A stretch of DNA of 64,000 nucleotides from G963677085 sp963677085 (GTDB taxonomy: Bacteria > Planctomycetota > Planctomycetia > Pirellulales > Thermoguttaceae), in the NCBI GenBank assembly GCA_963677085.2, contig CAXXFH010000004.1:1674001-1738000 (forward strand). The letters run 5' to 3'. The position numbers and the translations under genes are program-made. The notes beneath the pieces were generated by a model, which saw only the letters and a list, made by a program, of their open reading frames with translations, had not been told where the DNA came from and made no database searches. Positions within the stretch are counted from its first letter, which is position 1. Each line of letters opens with the position of its first letter. Below, one piece after another: positions 42,590 through 51,221 of this stretch.

Positions 42590-43586
42590 GATTCTTTGTT
42601 GGCAGGGTTCGTCGATATTCTCGCGTTGTGTCGGCCAGTTCGACGATATTTTCCAGCGGTGTCTCCGACGGCAAATCGCAGCCCGTCGATAGCACGAAAT
42701 TGTCGTACGTACTCATGGCGTCCAGCAGTACGGTGGTGTCCTGGCGAACCTTTTCGCGAGTGCCTTGCAACATCGTGGCCACGGGATCAACGTTGCCGAT
42801 AAGCACCACATCGTCGGGCACTTGAGGTGCAATTTTGGGAATGTCGACCAACGAATCGAGACTCAGCCCGTGCACGCCGGTTCGGCACATCGGTTCGATC
42901 AGGTGCTCCGTGTTACCGCAGATGTGCAAGATGGTTCGCGTGTCGAGGTGCCGGACCACATTTTGAATGCTACGGCCGGCGAACTCCCAAAATGCACGGG
43001 GTGAAAGGATCATCGCCGTGGGATCGAGAATACAAATCATGTCGGCCCCGGCGGCCATCAGTTCTTTGGCATACTGGATAATCACCTGTTCGCAGAAGTT
43101 CACCGTAGCGTGAACCACGTCGGGCGCATCGATCGTGGCTATGGCGATATCGTTCGCTCCGATCATCAACCCGGCCAATGTGAACGGCCCGCTGACGTAA
43201 ACGCCCACCGGCACGGTAAGCTTCTTGCGCATCAGCCGGACCGTTTCCAGAAAGACCCAAACGCGTCCGTCGTACAACGGGTCGACCACCTTGTATTGGT
43301 CCAGGTCGGCTACCTTTTTGACCGGATGCCATTCGACGGTCGCCGACTCGCCCAGGGGAAATCGCACGGGCAGGCCCAGCGCACCAGCCTCGATCGAGAG
43401 GTCCATCATCGTGAACATCGCATCGGGCCGAATCTGTTCGGCCAGCTTGTAGAGCGATCGGGCTTGAAGCTCGGCATTGAACATGTTTTGCTTGACGGTC
43501 GACTGCGTCAGCTGAATGCCCGGATAACCGGCCAACGGCACCACGGGACAGCGGTCGAACTCGTTCACCCAGTCGATCAGCCGCAT
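42576..43586 (-). CDS. UroD/MtaA-superfamily (corrinoid methyltransferase-like) protein
   Basis: The 336-residue TIM-barrel protein belongs to the uroporphyrinogen decarboxylase/corrinoid methyltransferase superfamily. The sequence TILHICGNTEHLIEPM has a His-X-Cys pair, and a late Cys occurs in VLSTGCDLPSETPLENI; together they match the zinc-thiol motif of MtaA-type methyltransferases more than that of true UroD. The N-terminus lacks the arginines usual in heme-route UroD. ATG 43586 has AAGGAG upstream. It sits between mqnE (14-base overlap) and the UbiA gene (19-base gap) in the menaquinone cluster, so a role there is inferred. Substrate unknown. Confidence 0.8.
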   Translation of the reverse strand: MRLIDWVNEFDRCPVVPLAGYPGIQLTQSTVKQNMFNAELQARSLYKLAEQIRPDAMFTMMDLSIEAGALGLPVRFPLGESATVEWHPVKKVADLDQYKVVDPLYDGRVWVFLETVRLMRKKLTVPVGVYVSGPFTLAGLMIGANDIAIATIDAPDVVHATVNFCEQVIIQYAKELMAAGADMICILDPTAMILSPRAFWEFAGRSIQNVVRHLDTRTILHICGNTEHLIEPMCRTGVHGLSLDSLVDIPKIAPQVPDDVVLIGNVDPVATMLQGTREKVRQDTTVLLDAMSTYDNFVLSTGCDLPSETPLENIVELADTTREYRRTLPTKNHAIN

Positions 43587-43605
43587 AAAGATTTCTCCTT
43601 CTGCC

Positions 43606-44493
43606 TTACCACAAAAGGTCGCAAACCCCAATGACCAACAGGCCGACGCTGACCACCGCGTTGACGTGGAAGAAGGCTCGATTCACGCGACTAAGGTCCT
43701 CGGGCCGCACGAGCCAGTGTTCGTAGGCCAACAACAAACCGATGGCCACAACACCCGTCAAGTAGATACCGCCGAACCCGGCGAATACCCAAGGCAAGGC
43801 CAGCAAAACCGCCATCATAGCCAAATGGCACAGCGATGCAACTCGCAGCGCCCGGGCGACACCCAGCCGGGCAGGCACACTATGTAGGCGCATCTGCCGG
43901 TCGAACTCGACGTCCTGGCAGGCGTAGAGGATGTCGAACCCGGCAACCCAAAGCATCACGGCCGCCCCGAGCATCACCGGCGGCCAAGCCAACTCGGCAC
44001 GAATGGCCACCCAAGCCGCAAGAGGAGCCAGTGCCAGCGCCGTGCCCAACCAGAAATGGGCCAAGGCGGTGAAACGTTTCGTGTAGCTGTAGCCCATCAG
44101 GAAAAACAACACCGGCACCGATGCGATGAGCGGCCACCAATTATGCGGCAGAAAAAGCAACGTACCGGCCACAAAACCAAGCGAGCAAACCAGCGTAAAA
44201 AGCACCACGCTGCCAACACCCAACACGCCGGCCGGAAGATGACGCTTCTCGGTGCGAGGATTCATGGCGTCGATCTTGCGGTCGGCCAGGCGGTTGAACG
44301 CCATGGCCGCACTTCGGGCGAACACCATGCACACCAAGATGCCCAACAGGTCCTGCCAACGAAACCTCACGGGCGGGTCACTCTGGGCATTAGCCCACCA
44401 CGCCATAGCCGCCGCCAACAACGCAAACGGCAACGCAAACAGCGTGTGGCTGAAGCGAATCATCTCCAAGAGTTGGCGAATACGCGAGAACAT
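43606..44493 (-). CDS. mqnP: UbiA-family prenyltransferase (MqnP-like)
   Basis: This 295-residue integral membrane protein with about eight helices attaches a polyprenyl chain to an aromatic acid. The two Asp-rich motifs are FNRLADRKIDAMNPRTEKR (NXXXDXXXD) and LYACQDVEFDRQMRLHSVP (DXXXD). Presence next to mqnE and to UbiX/UbiE/UbiD types points to the late futalosine pathway, where MqnP prenylates 1,4-dihydroxy-6-naphthoate. The pathway name is inferred from context; the enzyme family is certain. The start ATG follows GAACATGTTC-like sequence with no strong ribosome binding site. Confidence 0.92.
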   Translation of the reverse strand: MFSRIRQLLEMIRFSHTLFALPFALLAAAMAWWANAQSDPPVRFRWQDLLGILVCMVFARSAAMAFNRLADRKIDAMNPRTEKRHLPAGVLGVGSVVLFTLVCSLGFVAGTLLFLPHNWWPLIASVPVLFFLMGYSYTKRFTALAHFWLGTALALAPLAAWVAIRAELAWPPVMLGAAVMLWVAGFDILYACQDVEFDRQMRLHSVPARLGVARALRVASLCHLAMMAVLLALPWVFAGFGGIYLTGVVAIGLLLAYEHWLVRPEDLSRVNRAFFHVNAVVSVGLLVIGVCDLLW

Positions 44494-44646
44494 GGCAGAC
44501 GGAAATATGATTCAAAATTATGGATTTTTGACCTGAGAGTACAAAAAACCGTCGCGGTGCAACCGCCACTTGTGGCTTCACAACGATGAAGTCGGAACGG
44601 CGAAGCCGCAAGCGGATTTCCCAAATCAGAAATCCCAAATCCGAAA

Positions 44647-45351
44647 TCAGAAATCCCTCCCCCCGTTCGTCCCCCAGCGTTGGATCAAATCGTTGGGGAT
44701 GCCCAGTTGATCGCAGATCCGAGCAACAACGAAGTCGATCAAGTCGCTGATCGATTTCACACCGTGGTAGAAGCCCGGCATAGCGGGCGCGACAACCGCG
44801 CCAGATTCCACGGCCCGACGCATGTTGTCGATCATCGTCAACGAAAGGGGCATCTCGCGAGGAACCAACACCAACCGGCGGCGCTCCTTCAGGTGGACTT
44901 CGGCCGCACGATGGATCAAGTTGGCACTGGTCCCGTGAACGATCGCGCTGAGCGTACCGCTACTGCACGGGCAGATCACCATGCCGTCGGTCAGAAACGA
45001 ACCGCTGGCGATCGGGGCCGTCAGATCGCGGTAATGGTGATACCGAAATTCTCCGGCCTTTTGCGGCCCGACCGAGAGCACATTGCTCGATTCGCTCGAT
45101 ATGCCGTTGAGCGCGCGAATCGTTTGCAGCTTCGGATCGCTCGACGAAGCGTTCGGGGTCAACAGCAGCATCGTCGGTTTGAAATCATCGAGATCGACGT
45201 TCAAATCGAGTTCCTGCTTGATGACCGACTGGGCCGCTCCGCTGATCGTCAGATGCACATTACACCCGGCCGACATCAGCACTTGCAGCAACCGGACTGC
45301 GTAGGTCACTCCGCTGGCCCCGGTGATCGCGACAGCAACAGTACGTTTCAT
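44647..45351 (-). CDS. ubiX: UbiX-family flavin prenyltransferase
   Basis: UbiX makes the prenylated FMN cofactor needed by UbiD decarboxylases. The 234-residue protein has AVAITGASGVTYAVRLLQVL, SGSFLTDGMVICPCSSGTLS, LVLVPREMPLSLTMIDNMRR and VAPAMPGFYHGVKSISDLI, all typical. A UbiD gene lies 1.1 kb upstream, giving a complete cofactor-enzyme pair for the menaquinone decarboxylation step (also called MqnQ in this context). Its ATG overlaps the stop of the UbiE gene (ATGA). Confidence 0.94.
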   Translation of the reverse strand: MKRTVAVAITGASGVTYAVRLLQVLMSAGCNVHLTISGAAQSVIKQELDLNVDLDDFKPTMLLLTPNASSSDPKLQTIRALNGISSESSNVLSVGPQKAGEFRYHHYRDLTAPIASGSFLTDGMVICPCSSGTLSAIVHGTSANLIHRAAEVHLKERRRLVLVPREMPLSLTMIDNMRRAVESGAVVAPAMPGFYHGVKSISDLIDFVVARICDQLGIPNDLIQRWGTNGGRDF

Positions 45352-46052
45352 TTTTCACCCACGTACAAAGTAGCCACTCCAAAGGTGAAGTTGTGGAACT
45401 CGACATGCTTGAGCCCCACCGCCCGCATTTGTTCGGCCAACGCCTCGTACTGAGGAAACCGACCGACACTGGCCGGCAGATAGGTGTAGGCCTTCTGACT
45501 GTTTCGCGCGAGGAATTGTCCGATGCGAGGCAAAATGCGATGGAAGTACAGCCCGTACAACTTCCGTAGAAACCACGACCGCGGCAACGTGAAATCGAGC
45601 ACCGCCACGCGTCCCCCGGGACGGCACACGCGAACCATCTCACGCAGCCCTTCGATTGTGTTGTTTACATTGCGTAGACCGAATGCCACGCAAACGATCT
45701 GGAACAGGTCATCCGGGAAAGGCAACTGCCGGGCGTCGGCCTCAAGTAGGGTGATCGACCGCTCAGCCCTGGCCTTACGGCACTTTTTCAGCCCAATGGT
45801 CAGCATCGGATGGCAGAAGTCGGCCCCGACGACGCGCACTCCATGTTTTCGCCAGTAGGCCAGCGCCAAATCGCCCGTGCCAGTGCAAACGTCGAGGATC
45901 GGTCCACAGCCGTTCGGGGGAACCAGTCTCACGGTCCGCCGCCGCCAGTGCCGATCGATCCCCATCGAAAGCAAATGATTCATCCGGTCGTACGGCCGCG
46001 CAATCTCGGCGAACATGCGACGGATGCCATCAGAGGGAGGATCGAGTGCCAT
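45348..46052 (-). CDS. menG: Demethylmenaquinone methyltransferase (UbiE/MenG)
   Basis: The enzyme performs the final C-methylation of demethylmenaquinone using S-adenosylmethionine. The 234-residue protein shows IARPYDRMNHLLSMGIDRHW, then ILDVCTGTGDLALAYW (SAM motif I), VVGADFCHPML, VCVAFGLRNVNNTIEGLREM and GGRVAVLDFTLPRSWFLRKL, all UbiE hallmarks. It is translationally coupled to ubiX and probably heads that transcription unit. No membrane segment. Confidence 0.95.
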   Translation of the reverse strand: MALDPPSDGIRRMFAEIARPYDRMNHLLSMGIDRHWRRRTVRLVPPNGCGPILDVCTGTGDLALAYWRKHGVRVVGADFCHPMLTIGLKKCRKARAERSITLLEADARQLPFPDDLFQIVCVAFGLRNVNNTIEGLREMVRVCRPGGRVAVLDFTLPRSWFLRKLYGLYFHRILPRIGQFLARNSQKAYTYLPASVGRFPQYEALAEQMRAVGLKHVEFHNFTFGVATLYVGEK

Positions 46053-46286
46053 AGCAACGACTTCAGATTCGATGGATTTTCACGGGAGTTATGTCGTGTG
46101 TCTGAGCGGTTTGCTCGAAAAACCGGGCTCCTGTCGGACACCCTCGTGCCGTGACTTTTCTGAACCGCAATAGTGAGGACTCGCCCCACCCGATCGCGCC
46201 AAACCTATATCGGCCCAAACACCCGGCGGCGCCTCATTTCTTTTGCAGTACACGGTTTACGACCTCAATCGCGTCCTATTGAGGCC

Positions 46287-46380
46287 TGCATAGCCAATAA
46301 GCGGAAGGCGACCAACGCCAGCCTGGATTTCCAAGCGTTCGGCTTTCCGAAGCGATCATTATTAATGCAGGTATCAATAA
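46287..46380. repeat. About 95-bp dispersed repeat, copy A
   Basis: The segment from GCATAGCCAATAAGCGGAAG to GCAGGTATCAATAAAACGCA matches 61314-61405 in the same orientation over its whole length. It contains a hairpin TTCGG-CTTT-CCGAA; the other copy has CTCGG-CTTT-CCGAG, a paired change. The 46053-46498 gap holds no gene. Confidence 0.75.
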
Positions 46381-46498
46381 AACGCAGGCCGCATTGCGGT
46401 GGCTCAGGCAGGGGGCACGCCGACGCACTGCCTGGGGCGTGTCCGAAATCAGCCGTACTGCGACAAGACCTCCATTCTGGTCTGCCGCTTTGCCAGCG

Positions 46499-47965
46499 TC
46501 AAGGATTGTTGGTCTCGTCCAGCAGTCCCAGGCCGTATTCGCCCCAGCGCTGGCGGACCTGATCGCGAACCGATTGTCCGGCTTCCAGCCTTTGCGGCCA
46601 GGCCGACTGCCGTCGTTCGCCGGGCAGTTTGGCCGTGGCGTCGATGACCAGCCGCTGGCCCAACTGGCACGGCTCGGCGGCGATATCCCAAGGATCGGCC
46701 GGTCCCGGGTAGTTCATCAAGTCACGATCCACGGCCGTTTGGGTGCTCACGGCCGCCATCACCTGGGCAAGATCGTCGACGGCCACCGATTCGTCGACCA
46801 CGATCAACCATTTCACGGCCCAAAAACGCCATAGGCTCAACATGGCCTGGGCAACTCGTTGAGCCTGGCCAGCGTAGCGCTTGCGGATGGAAATCACAGC
46901 TAAGTGCCGTGCTGCGCCCAGCATGGGCAAATCGAAGTCGACCAGCTCCGGCACTGTTTGCCGCCACAGCGGAAGCAGAGCTCGGGCCAACGATCGGGCA
47001 ATTACGCCGCCCTCTTTTCCGGGAATCATTACCGGCAGGACTGGATTCGCCCGATGGGTAACCGCCGTCGCATGCATCACCGGCACCAGCCGCGGCGACG
47101 CAACATAGCCCGAGGGCGTGGGCCAACCGGCCGTTTCCACCAGCGGTTCGACCGGGTCGACATAGCCCTCGATCACAATTTCCGCGTCGGCCGCCACGCT
47201 CAGATCGACGCTCCGGCAAGCGACCAAATCGAGCGGTTTCTCGCGTAACAAACCGGCCAGCGTGAGGGCGTCGGCCTGCGGCCCTAGGGCGGCCATGGCG
47301 GCCAACAATACGGCCGGATCGCCTCCGAAGACCACGGCCACGGGCATTTTCTCTCCATGACGGCGATACTCGCCGAGCAACCGGGCCGGCTCGTCGTGGG
47401 CGGCCCAACCCAGTGCCACACGGCCCGAGTCGATCCGCTTCAGGTCGTAGCGGCCAGAGACCGCCCGATGCGTGTCGGGATCGACCGTGGCCAGCACGGC
47501 GGCCGTAAGCGTGGGCGATTGCTCCACTTCAGACACCAGCGGCAACGGCAAGGCCGTAAGATCCACGTCGTCTCCCAGGCGAACCACTTGCTGACAAGCG
47601 CCAGAGCGGACGCTGCGGGGAGGCACCTGGCTAAGTGCAGCCACATGGGGGGCCGTTTTCAGCTTCTCGAACCAACCTTCCGGCGTAGCCGGGTCGACGA
47701 GCCGTTCGATACGCTCGGACAGTACGCTCAACTGACCGATTCCCAGTGCTCGACAAATTCGTTGTTGGCTGCCCAGCAGATGGCTCACGATCGGGATTTC
47801 GTGGCCCTGGACCTTGCCAAACAACAGGGCCGGACCGTCGGCGTCGGCAATTCGCCGGGTAATTTCGGCCAGTTCGAGGCGCGAATCGACCTCGGTTTCC
47901 ACCCGAGCCAACTCGCCCGCGTGCCCCAAATCCTCCAGAAAATCGGCCAAACAACGATATGCCAT
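46499..47965 (-). CDS. mqnL: UbiD-family decarboxylase (MqnL-like)
   Basis: UbiD enzymes use prenylated FMN from UbiX to decarboxylate aromatic acids. The 488-residue protein shows family blocks ELAEITRRIADADGPALLFG, MPVAVVFGGDPAVLLAAMAA, VIEGYVDPVEPLVETAGWPT and KWLIVVDESVAVDDLAQVMA, with the metal/Glu region of UbiD. Within this cluster it fits the decarboxylation after prenylation in the futalosine pathway (inference). ATG 47965 is chosen; an in-frame ATG three codons upstream (47974) also exists. It is separated from menG by 446 bases that include a dispersed repeat. Confidence 0.93.
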   Translation of the reverse strand: MAYRCLADFLEDLGHAGELARVETEVDSRLELAEITRRIADADGPALLFGKVQGHEIPIVSHLLGSQQRICRALGIGQLSVLSERIERLVDPATPEGWFEKLKTAPHVAALSQVPPRSVRSGACQQVVRLGDDVDLTALPLPLVSEVEQSPTLTAAVLATVDPDTHRAVSGRYDLKRIDSGRVALGWAAHDEPARLLGEYRRHGEKMPVAVVFGGDPAVLLAAMAALGPQADALTLAGLLREKPLDLVACRSVDLSVAADAEIVIEGYVDPVEPLVETAGWPTPSGYVASPRLVPVMHATAVTHRANPVLPVMIPGKEGGVIARSLARALLPLWRQTVPELVDFDLPMLGAARHLAVISIRKRYAGQAQRVAQAMLSLWRFWAVKWLIVVDESVAVDDLAQVMAAVSTQTAVDRDLMNYPGPADPWDIAAEPCQLGQRLVIDATAKLPGERRQSAWPQRLEAGQSVRDQVRQRWGEYGLGLLDETNNP

Positions 47966-48214
47966 GGCGATCATTGTAAGGATGAGGGGGGCTGCCTGCT
48001 AGTGTTCTGCCAACCGTGGATTGAGGGGTCGGGCGCCAGTGGCAGGTTGTCCATCGCTGCTGCGGCAAAGGCAGACTTTTCTGCCCCCCCCGCTTTCGGC
48101 TTTCCGCTTTCCGCTTTCTGATTTCCCTTGAGCCAGCCGAGCGCTCACACGACAATAGACAAATGGGATCTCGCGTTCCCCTTACGCCCCCCCTCTGCAG
48201 ACTAAGAGATTCGT

Positions 48215-48985
48215 ATGGCCAATACGCTAAACGTTTATGCGCTACCGACCCTTGTCGCTCCCGAAGACCTGATCGAGGGGGTTGTGGTGGTCATCGATGT
48301 GCTTCGGGCATCGACCACGATCATCCACGCCCTTCAGGCAGGAGCCAATGAGGTCATCCCGTGCCTGGAGATCGACGACGCCTGGGCCGTGGCCGAGCAA
48401 TACCCTCGCGACGAAGTCGTCCTCGGCGGCGAACGCAACGGTCTGCCGATCGAACGCTTCGACCTGGGCAACTCGCCCATCGACTACACGCCCTTCCGCG
48501 TGGGCGGAAAGACGGTCGTCTTCACCACAACCAACGGCACCCGGGCGATCCAACGAGCACACTTGGCCGAACGGGTATTGATCGGCGCTTTCGCCAACGC
48601 TTCGGCCATCGTCCGGGAGCTCCTCGAACAGACGAACGTCCACCTGCTCTGCGCCGGCACCGATGGCCAGATGAGCGACGACGACATTCTCATGGCCGGA
48701 ATGCTGGTCGAGCGGATCACGCGCCAGAGCGGACTGCTTTACGAGTTGAACGTCCAGGCACTGACCGCCAAGGAGACGTGGCTACACCGTTTCGCATTGC
48801 CCAGGGCGTTGGGCGCCGAACCGCTAGAACCGGAACTCTTGGCCAAAGAACTCCGCAAGAGCGCCGGCGGCAAAAACCTGGTAGCCATCGGCCTCGACGG
48901 TGACATCTTCACCGCCGCGCAAATCGACCAATTCGATTGCGTCCCGGAACTGGATCCCGAGAAGACGCGAATCCGGTTGGTGTAA
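48215..48985 (+). CDS. comB: 2-phosphosulfolactate phosphatase family protein
   Basis: ComB removes phosphate from 2-phosphosulfolactate in coenzyme M synthesis; many bacteria that do not make coenzyme M carry homologues of unclear role. The 256-residue protein shows VVVVIDVLRASTTIIHALQA, VVLGGERNGLPIERFDLGNS, VVFTTTNGTRAIQRAH, VLIGAFANASAIV and LLCAGTDGQMSDDD, all hallmark ComB blocks. No sulfopyruvate or phosphosulfolactate synthase genes are visible nearby, so the substrate in this organism is uncertain. It is divergent from the UbiD gene. Confidence 0.9.
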   Translation: MANTLNVYALPTLVAPEDLIEGVVVVIDVLRASTTIIHALQAGANEVIPCLEIDDAWAVAEQYPRDEVVLGGERNGLPIERFDLGNSPIDYTPFRVGGKTVVFTTTNGTRAIQRAHLAERVLIGAFANASAIVRELLEQTNVHLLCAGTDGQMSDDDILMAGMLVERITRQSGLLYELNVQALTAKETWLHRFALPRALGAEPLEPELLAKELRKSAGGKNLVAIGLDGDIFTAAQIDQFDCVPELDPEKTRIRLV

Positions 48986-49243
48986 TGGCGGCATGCAGTT
49001 CTCGGGACGTTCCTCTTGCTGCCAAGGCAACACCGACGATTTTGCGTTTCGGGGTGAAGCAAGTCGTGTGCGGCACGAACACAGCCGCTTGGGAGTTCCC
49101 AAACCCACCCACCCCACATCAAGGGATTGCTCTACCCACCCCCATGGCTAAAATACTCCTGTCGAGGATAAGGCAGTATCAGTTTTGCATATTCTCGTCT
49201 TCTCGTAGCAGTTCACGCCCGAGTACACGGGAGTTTGTCAGTC

Positions 49244-50698
49244 ATGGATCAGAAGGTCTTCCGGTACTGTCCCCAGTGCGGCGCTCGTGTTCAAGGCGAA
49301 CCTGCGATATTCACTTCTCCACGGAAGTGCCCGAAATGCAGCAACGTAGTCATGTTCTATGACTATCCACGGGACGGACCGGCACTACCAACGGATATTG
49401 TTGACGACCAAGAACCGACGATTCTCGATTATGCAGCCGTTGTGCTTGCAGGGGGGTTTGCCCTTCTCTGCATAATCGCTCTTTTAGGTGCCCTCTTTGG
49501 AGCAGTGACCTTCGCCTGTTTCCTCGCGTTCTTGGGGTTCGTGTTTTCCGTGTTGGTTTTTGGTCTCTATCTTAACCAGCGCGGCACAATCTTGAGATAC
49601 TCGGCGAGAGTCAATTCATTAAATGAATCGCTTCGTTCCAATTCGAATGCCCTGCAGGAAGCGGTCGCCAAATTCACCGGCTTCAAAACCAATTTCGATA
49701 GACTCGTCGCCGATGAAAAACTGAGATTGGACACAGAAACTGCAGAACACCGCAGCAAAACGGAACAGCTACTCGAACGAGCCAATCAGCGTTTCCAATA
49801 TGCAGAAAATCGCGAGTCAGTCATTGACCGTCTCGGAAAAAAATTACTGAACGATTCGGTCAAATGGATTTCCAACAAGTTGACTCCAAGCAATTACACA
49901 ATATCAAAAGACCGGCTTCGTAAGCTCATTGAGTTCTGCCGAAAACACGAGTATGAAGTATCTCAAGAACAAGAAGAAGAATTGCTGCGCGATTTGAAAA
50001 GCGAATATGAAGCTGTACTCCGCCGTGAGCACCAGAAGGAAGAACAAGCACGAATCAAGGCACAGATTCGAGAGGAACAACGAGCTGAGCGAGAACTTGA
50101 ACGTGAAATGCAGCGAATCGAAGCAGAACGCACAGCCATTGAGAACGCACTGGAAAAGGCTCTGAAAGAAACTCACGAGGCTCACAGTGCTGAAATCGAT
50201 CGTCTTCGTGAAATGCTTCGCGAAGCAGAGGAAAAGGCGCAGCGTGCGAAGTCCATGGCAGAAATGACGAAAGCCGGGCACGTTTACGTGATTTCCAACA
50301 TCGGTTCCTTTGGAGAAGGCGTGTTCAAAGTCGGGATGACTCGGCGTCTTGAGCCGATGGAACGTGTTAAAGAGCTAGGTGATGCATCCGTTCCGTTTCC
50401 TTTCGATGTTCACATGATGATATCCTGCGACGATGCTCCAGCTCTTGAAAATGCTGTTCACAAGGCACTGCACGACGGCAGGGTGAACAAGGTGAATTTC
50501 CGCAAGGAGTTTTTCCGGACGAACATTGAAACCATTCGGCAACTTGTTGAAGAACAGCATGGTATCGTTGACTACGTCGCGGAACCTGAGGCACTCCAAT
50601 ATCGCGAGACGCTGTCAATGAGCGACGAAGATTACCACTTCCTGGAATCACAATACGAGGCAGTGGCTTCCGCCAACGGAGAAGATGACGACTTCTAG
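49244..50698 (+). CDS. Zinc-ribbon/membrane/DUF4041 protein with C-terminal GIY-YIG (MUG113/T5orf172) domain
   Basis: The 484-residue protein joins four parts: a zinc ribbon (YCPQCGARVQ ... KCPKCSNVVM), two membrane helices (AAVVLAGGFALLCIIALLGA and VTFACFLAFLGFVFSVLVFG), a long charged coiled coil covering a DUF4041-like segment (SKDRLRKLIEFCRKHEYEVS, EEELLRDLKSEYEAVLRREH, EREMQRIEAERTAIENALEK), and a GIY-YIG-type MUG113/T5orf172 domain (GHVYVISNIGSFGEGVFKVG, MTRRLEPMERVKELG, ALENAVHKALHDGRVNKVNF). DUF4041-GIY-YIG proteins occur in phages and mobile islands; nuclease activity is likely, function unknown. ATG 49244 has GGGAG ten bases upstream. A/T content far above its neighbours suggests transfer. 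Confidence 0.85.
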   Translation: MDQKVFRYCPQCGARVQGEPAIFTSPRKCPKCSNVVMFYDYPRDGPALPTDIVDDQEPTILDYAAVVLAGGFALLCIIALLGALFGAVTFACFLAFLGFVFSVLVFGLYLNQRGTILRYSARVNSLNESLRSNSNALQEAVAKFTGFKTNFDRLVADEKLRLDTETAEHRSKTEQLLERANQRFQYAENRESVIDRLGKKLLNDSVKWISNKLTPSNYTISKDRLRKLIEFCRKHEYEVSQEQEEELLRDLKSEYEAVLRREHQKEEQARIKAQIREEQRAERELEREMQRIEAERTAIENALEKALKETHEAHSAEIDRLREMLREAEEKAQRAKSMAEMTKAGHVYVISNIGSFGEGVFKVGMTRRLEPMERVKELGDASVPFPFDVHMMISCDDAPALENAVHKALHDGRVNKVNFRKEFFRTNIETIRQLVEEQHGIVDYVAEPEALQYRETLSMSDEDYHFLESQYEAVASANGEDDDF

Positions 50699-50763
50699 CT
50701 GCCGACGAGAGTAGACCTCGACGCTCAGCGCCTGGACAACTTCTCACCCTACTTACAATTCCA

Positions 50764-51189
50764 TCAGTCGAGCGTCAAATCCAGTTGCCGGCTTCCGCTC
50801 AGATCGAACTCGAGCGGCGAGGTGTCGGGGTTGCCGTATTTTTCAAGAATCTCCGGGATGCCGACCGGGTACTTCAGGCGTCCTTCGGTCATGGCATACT
50901 GCACTTCGGGGTCGCGGGGTAGGAAGCTGATGAATACCCGATGCTTACCCAACAGCGCGCCATCGCGGTCGCGGTTGTAGTGCAACTCGTAGTAGCCTTT
51001 TTCGTCGGTATAGCCCCAACTCGGGCGGCCGTTTTCCGGGATGAAGTTGAGCACCAGATCCTTCACCGGCTGACCGCCCCGGGTGACCGTCCCATGGATC
51101 GTCACCACGTCGGGCCCACGGCTGCAACCGATGGCCGATAACGCCAACAAAACGGCCGCGATGAAAAACGCCAGACCTTTACGGTGCAT
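50764..51189 (-). CDS. Small carboxypeptidase-regulatory-like lipoprotein
   Basis: The 141-residue protein has a lipoprotein signal (LAFFIAAVLLALSAIGCSRG) and a transthyretin-like beta-sandwich: VVTIHGTVTRGGQPVKDLVL, WGYTDEKGYYELHYNRDR, GKHRVFISFLPRDP. It follows the DUF1559 gene by 32 bases and matches the lipoprotein-plus-DUF1559 pairing seen at 27-30 kb, although the gene order is reversed. It closes the ECF-FecR-surface-protein series. Confidence 0.85.
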   Translation of the reverse strand: MHRKGLAFFIAAVLLALSAIGCSRGPDVVTIHGTVTRGGQPVKDLVLNFIPENGRPSWGYTDEKGYYELHYNRDRDGALLGKHRVFISFLPRDPEVQYAMTEGRLKYPVGIPEILEKYGNPDTSPLEFDLSGSRQLDLTLD

Positions 51190-51221
51190 GAGCGAACTCG
51201 TTGGTTTTCAGTTTGCATGAA

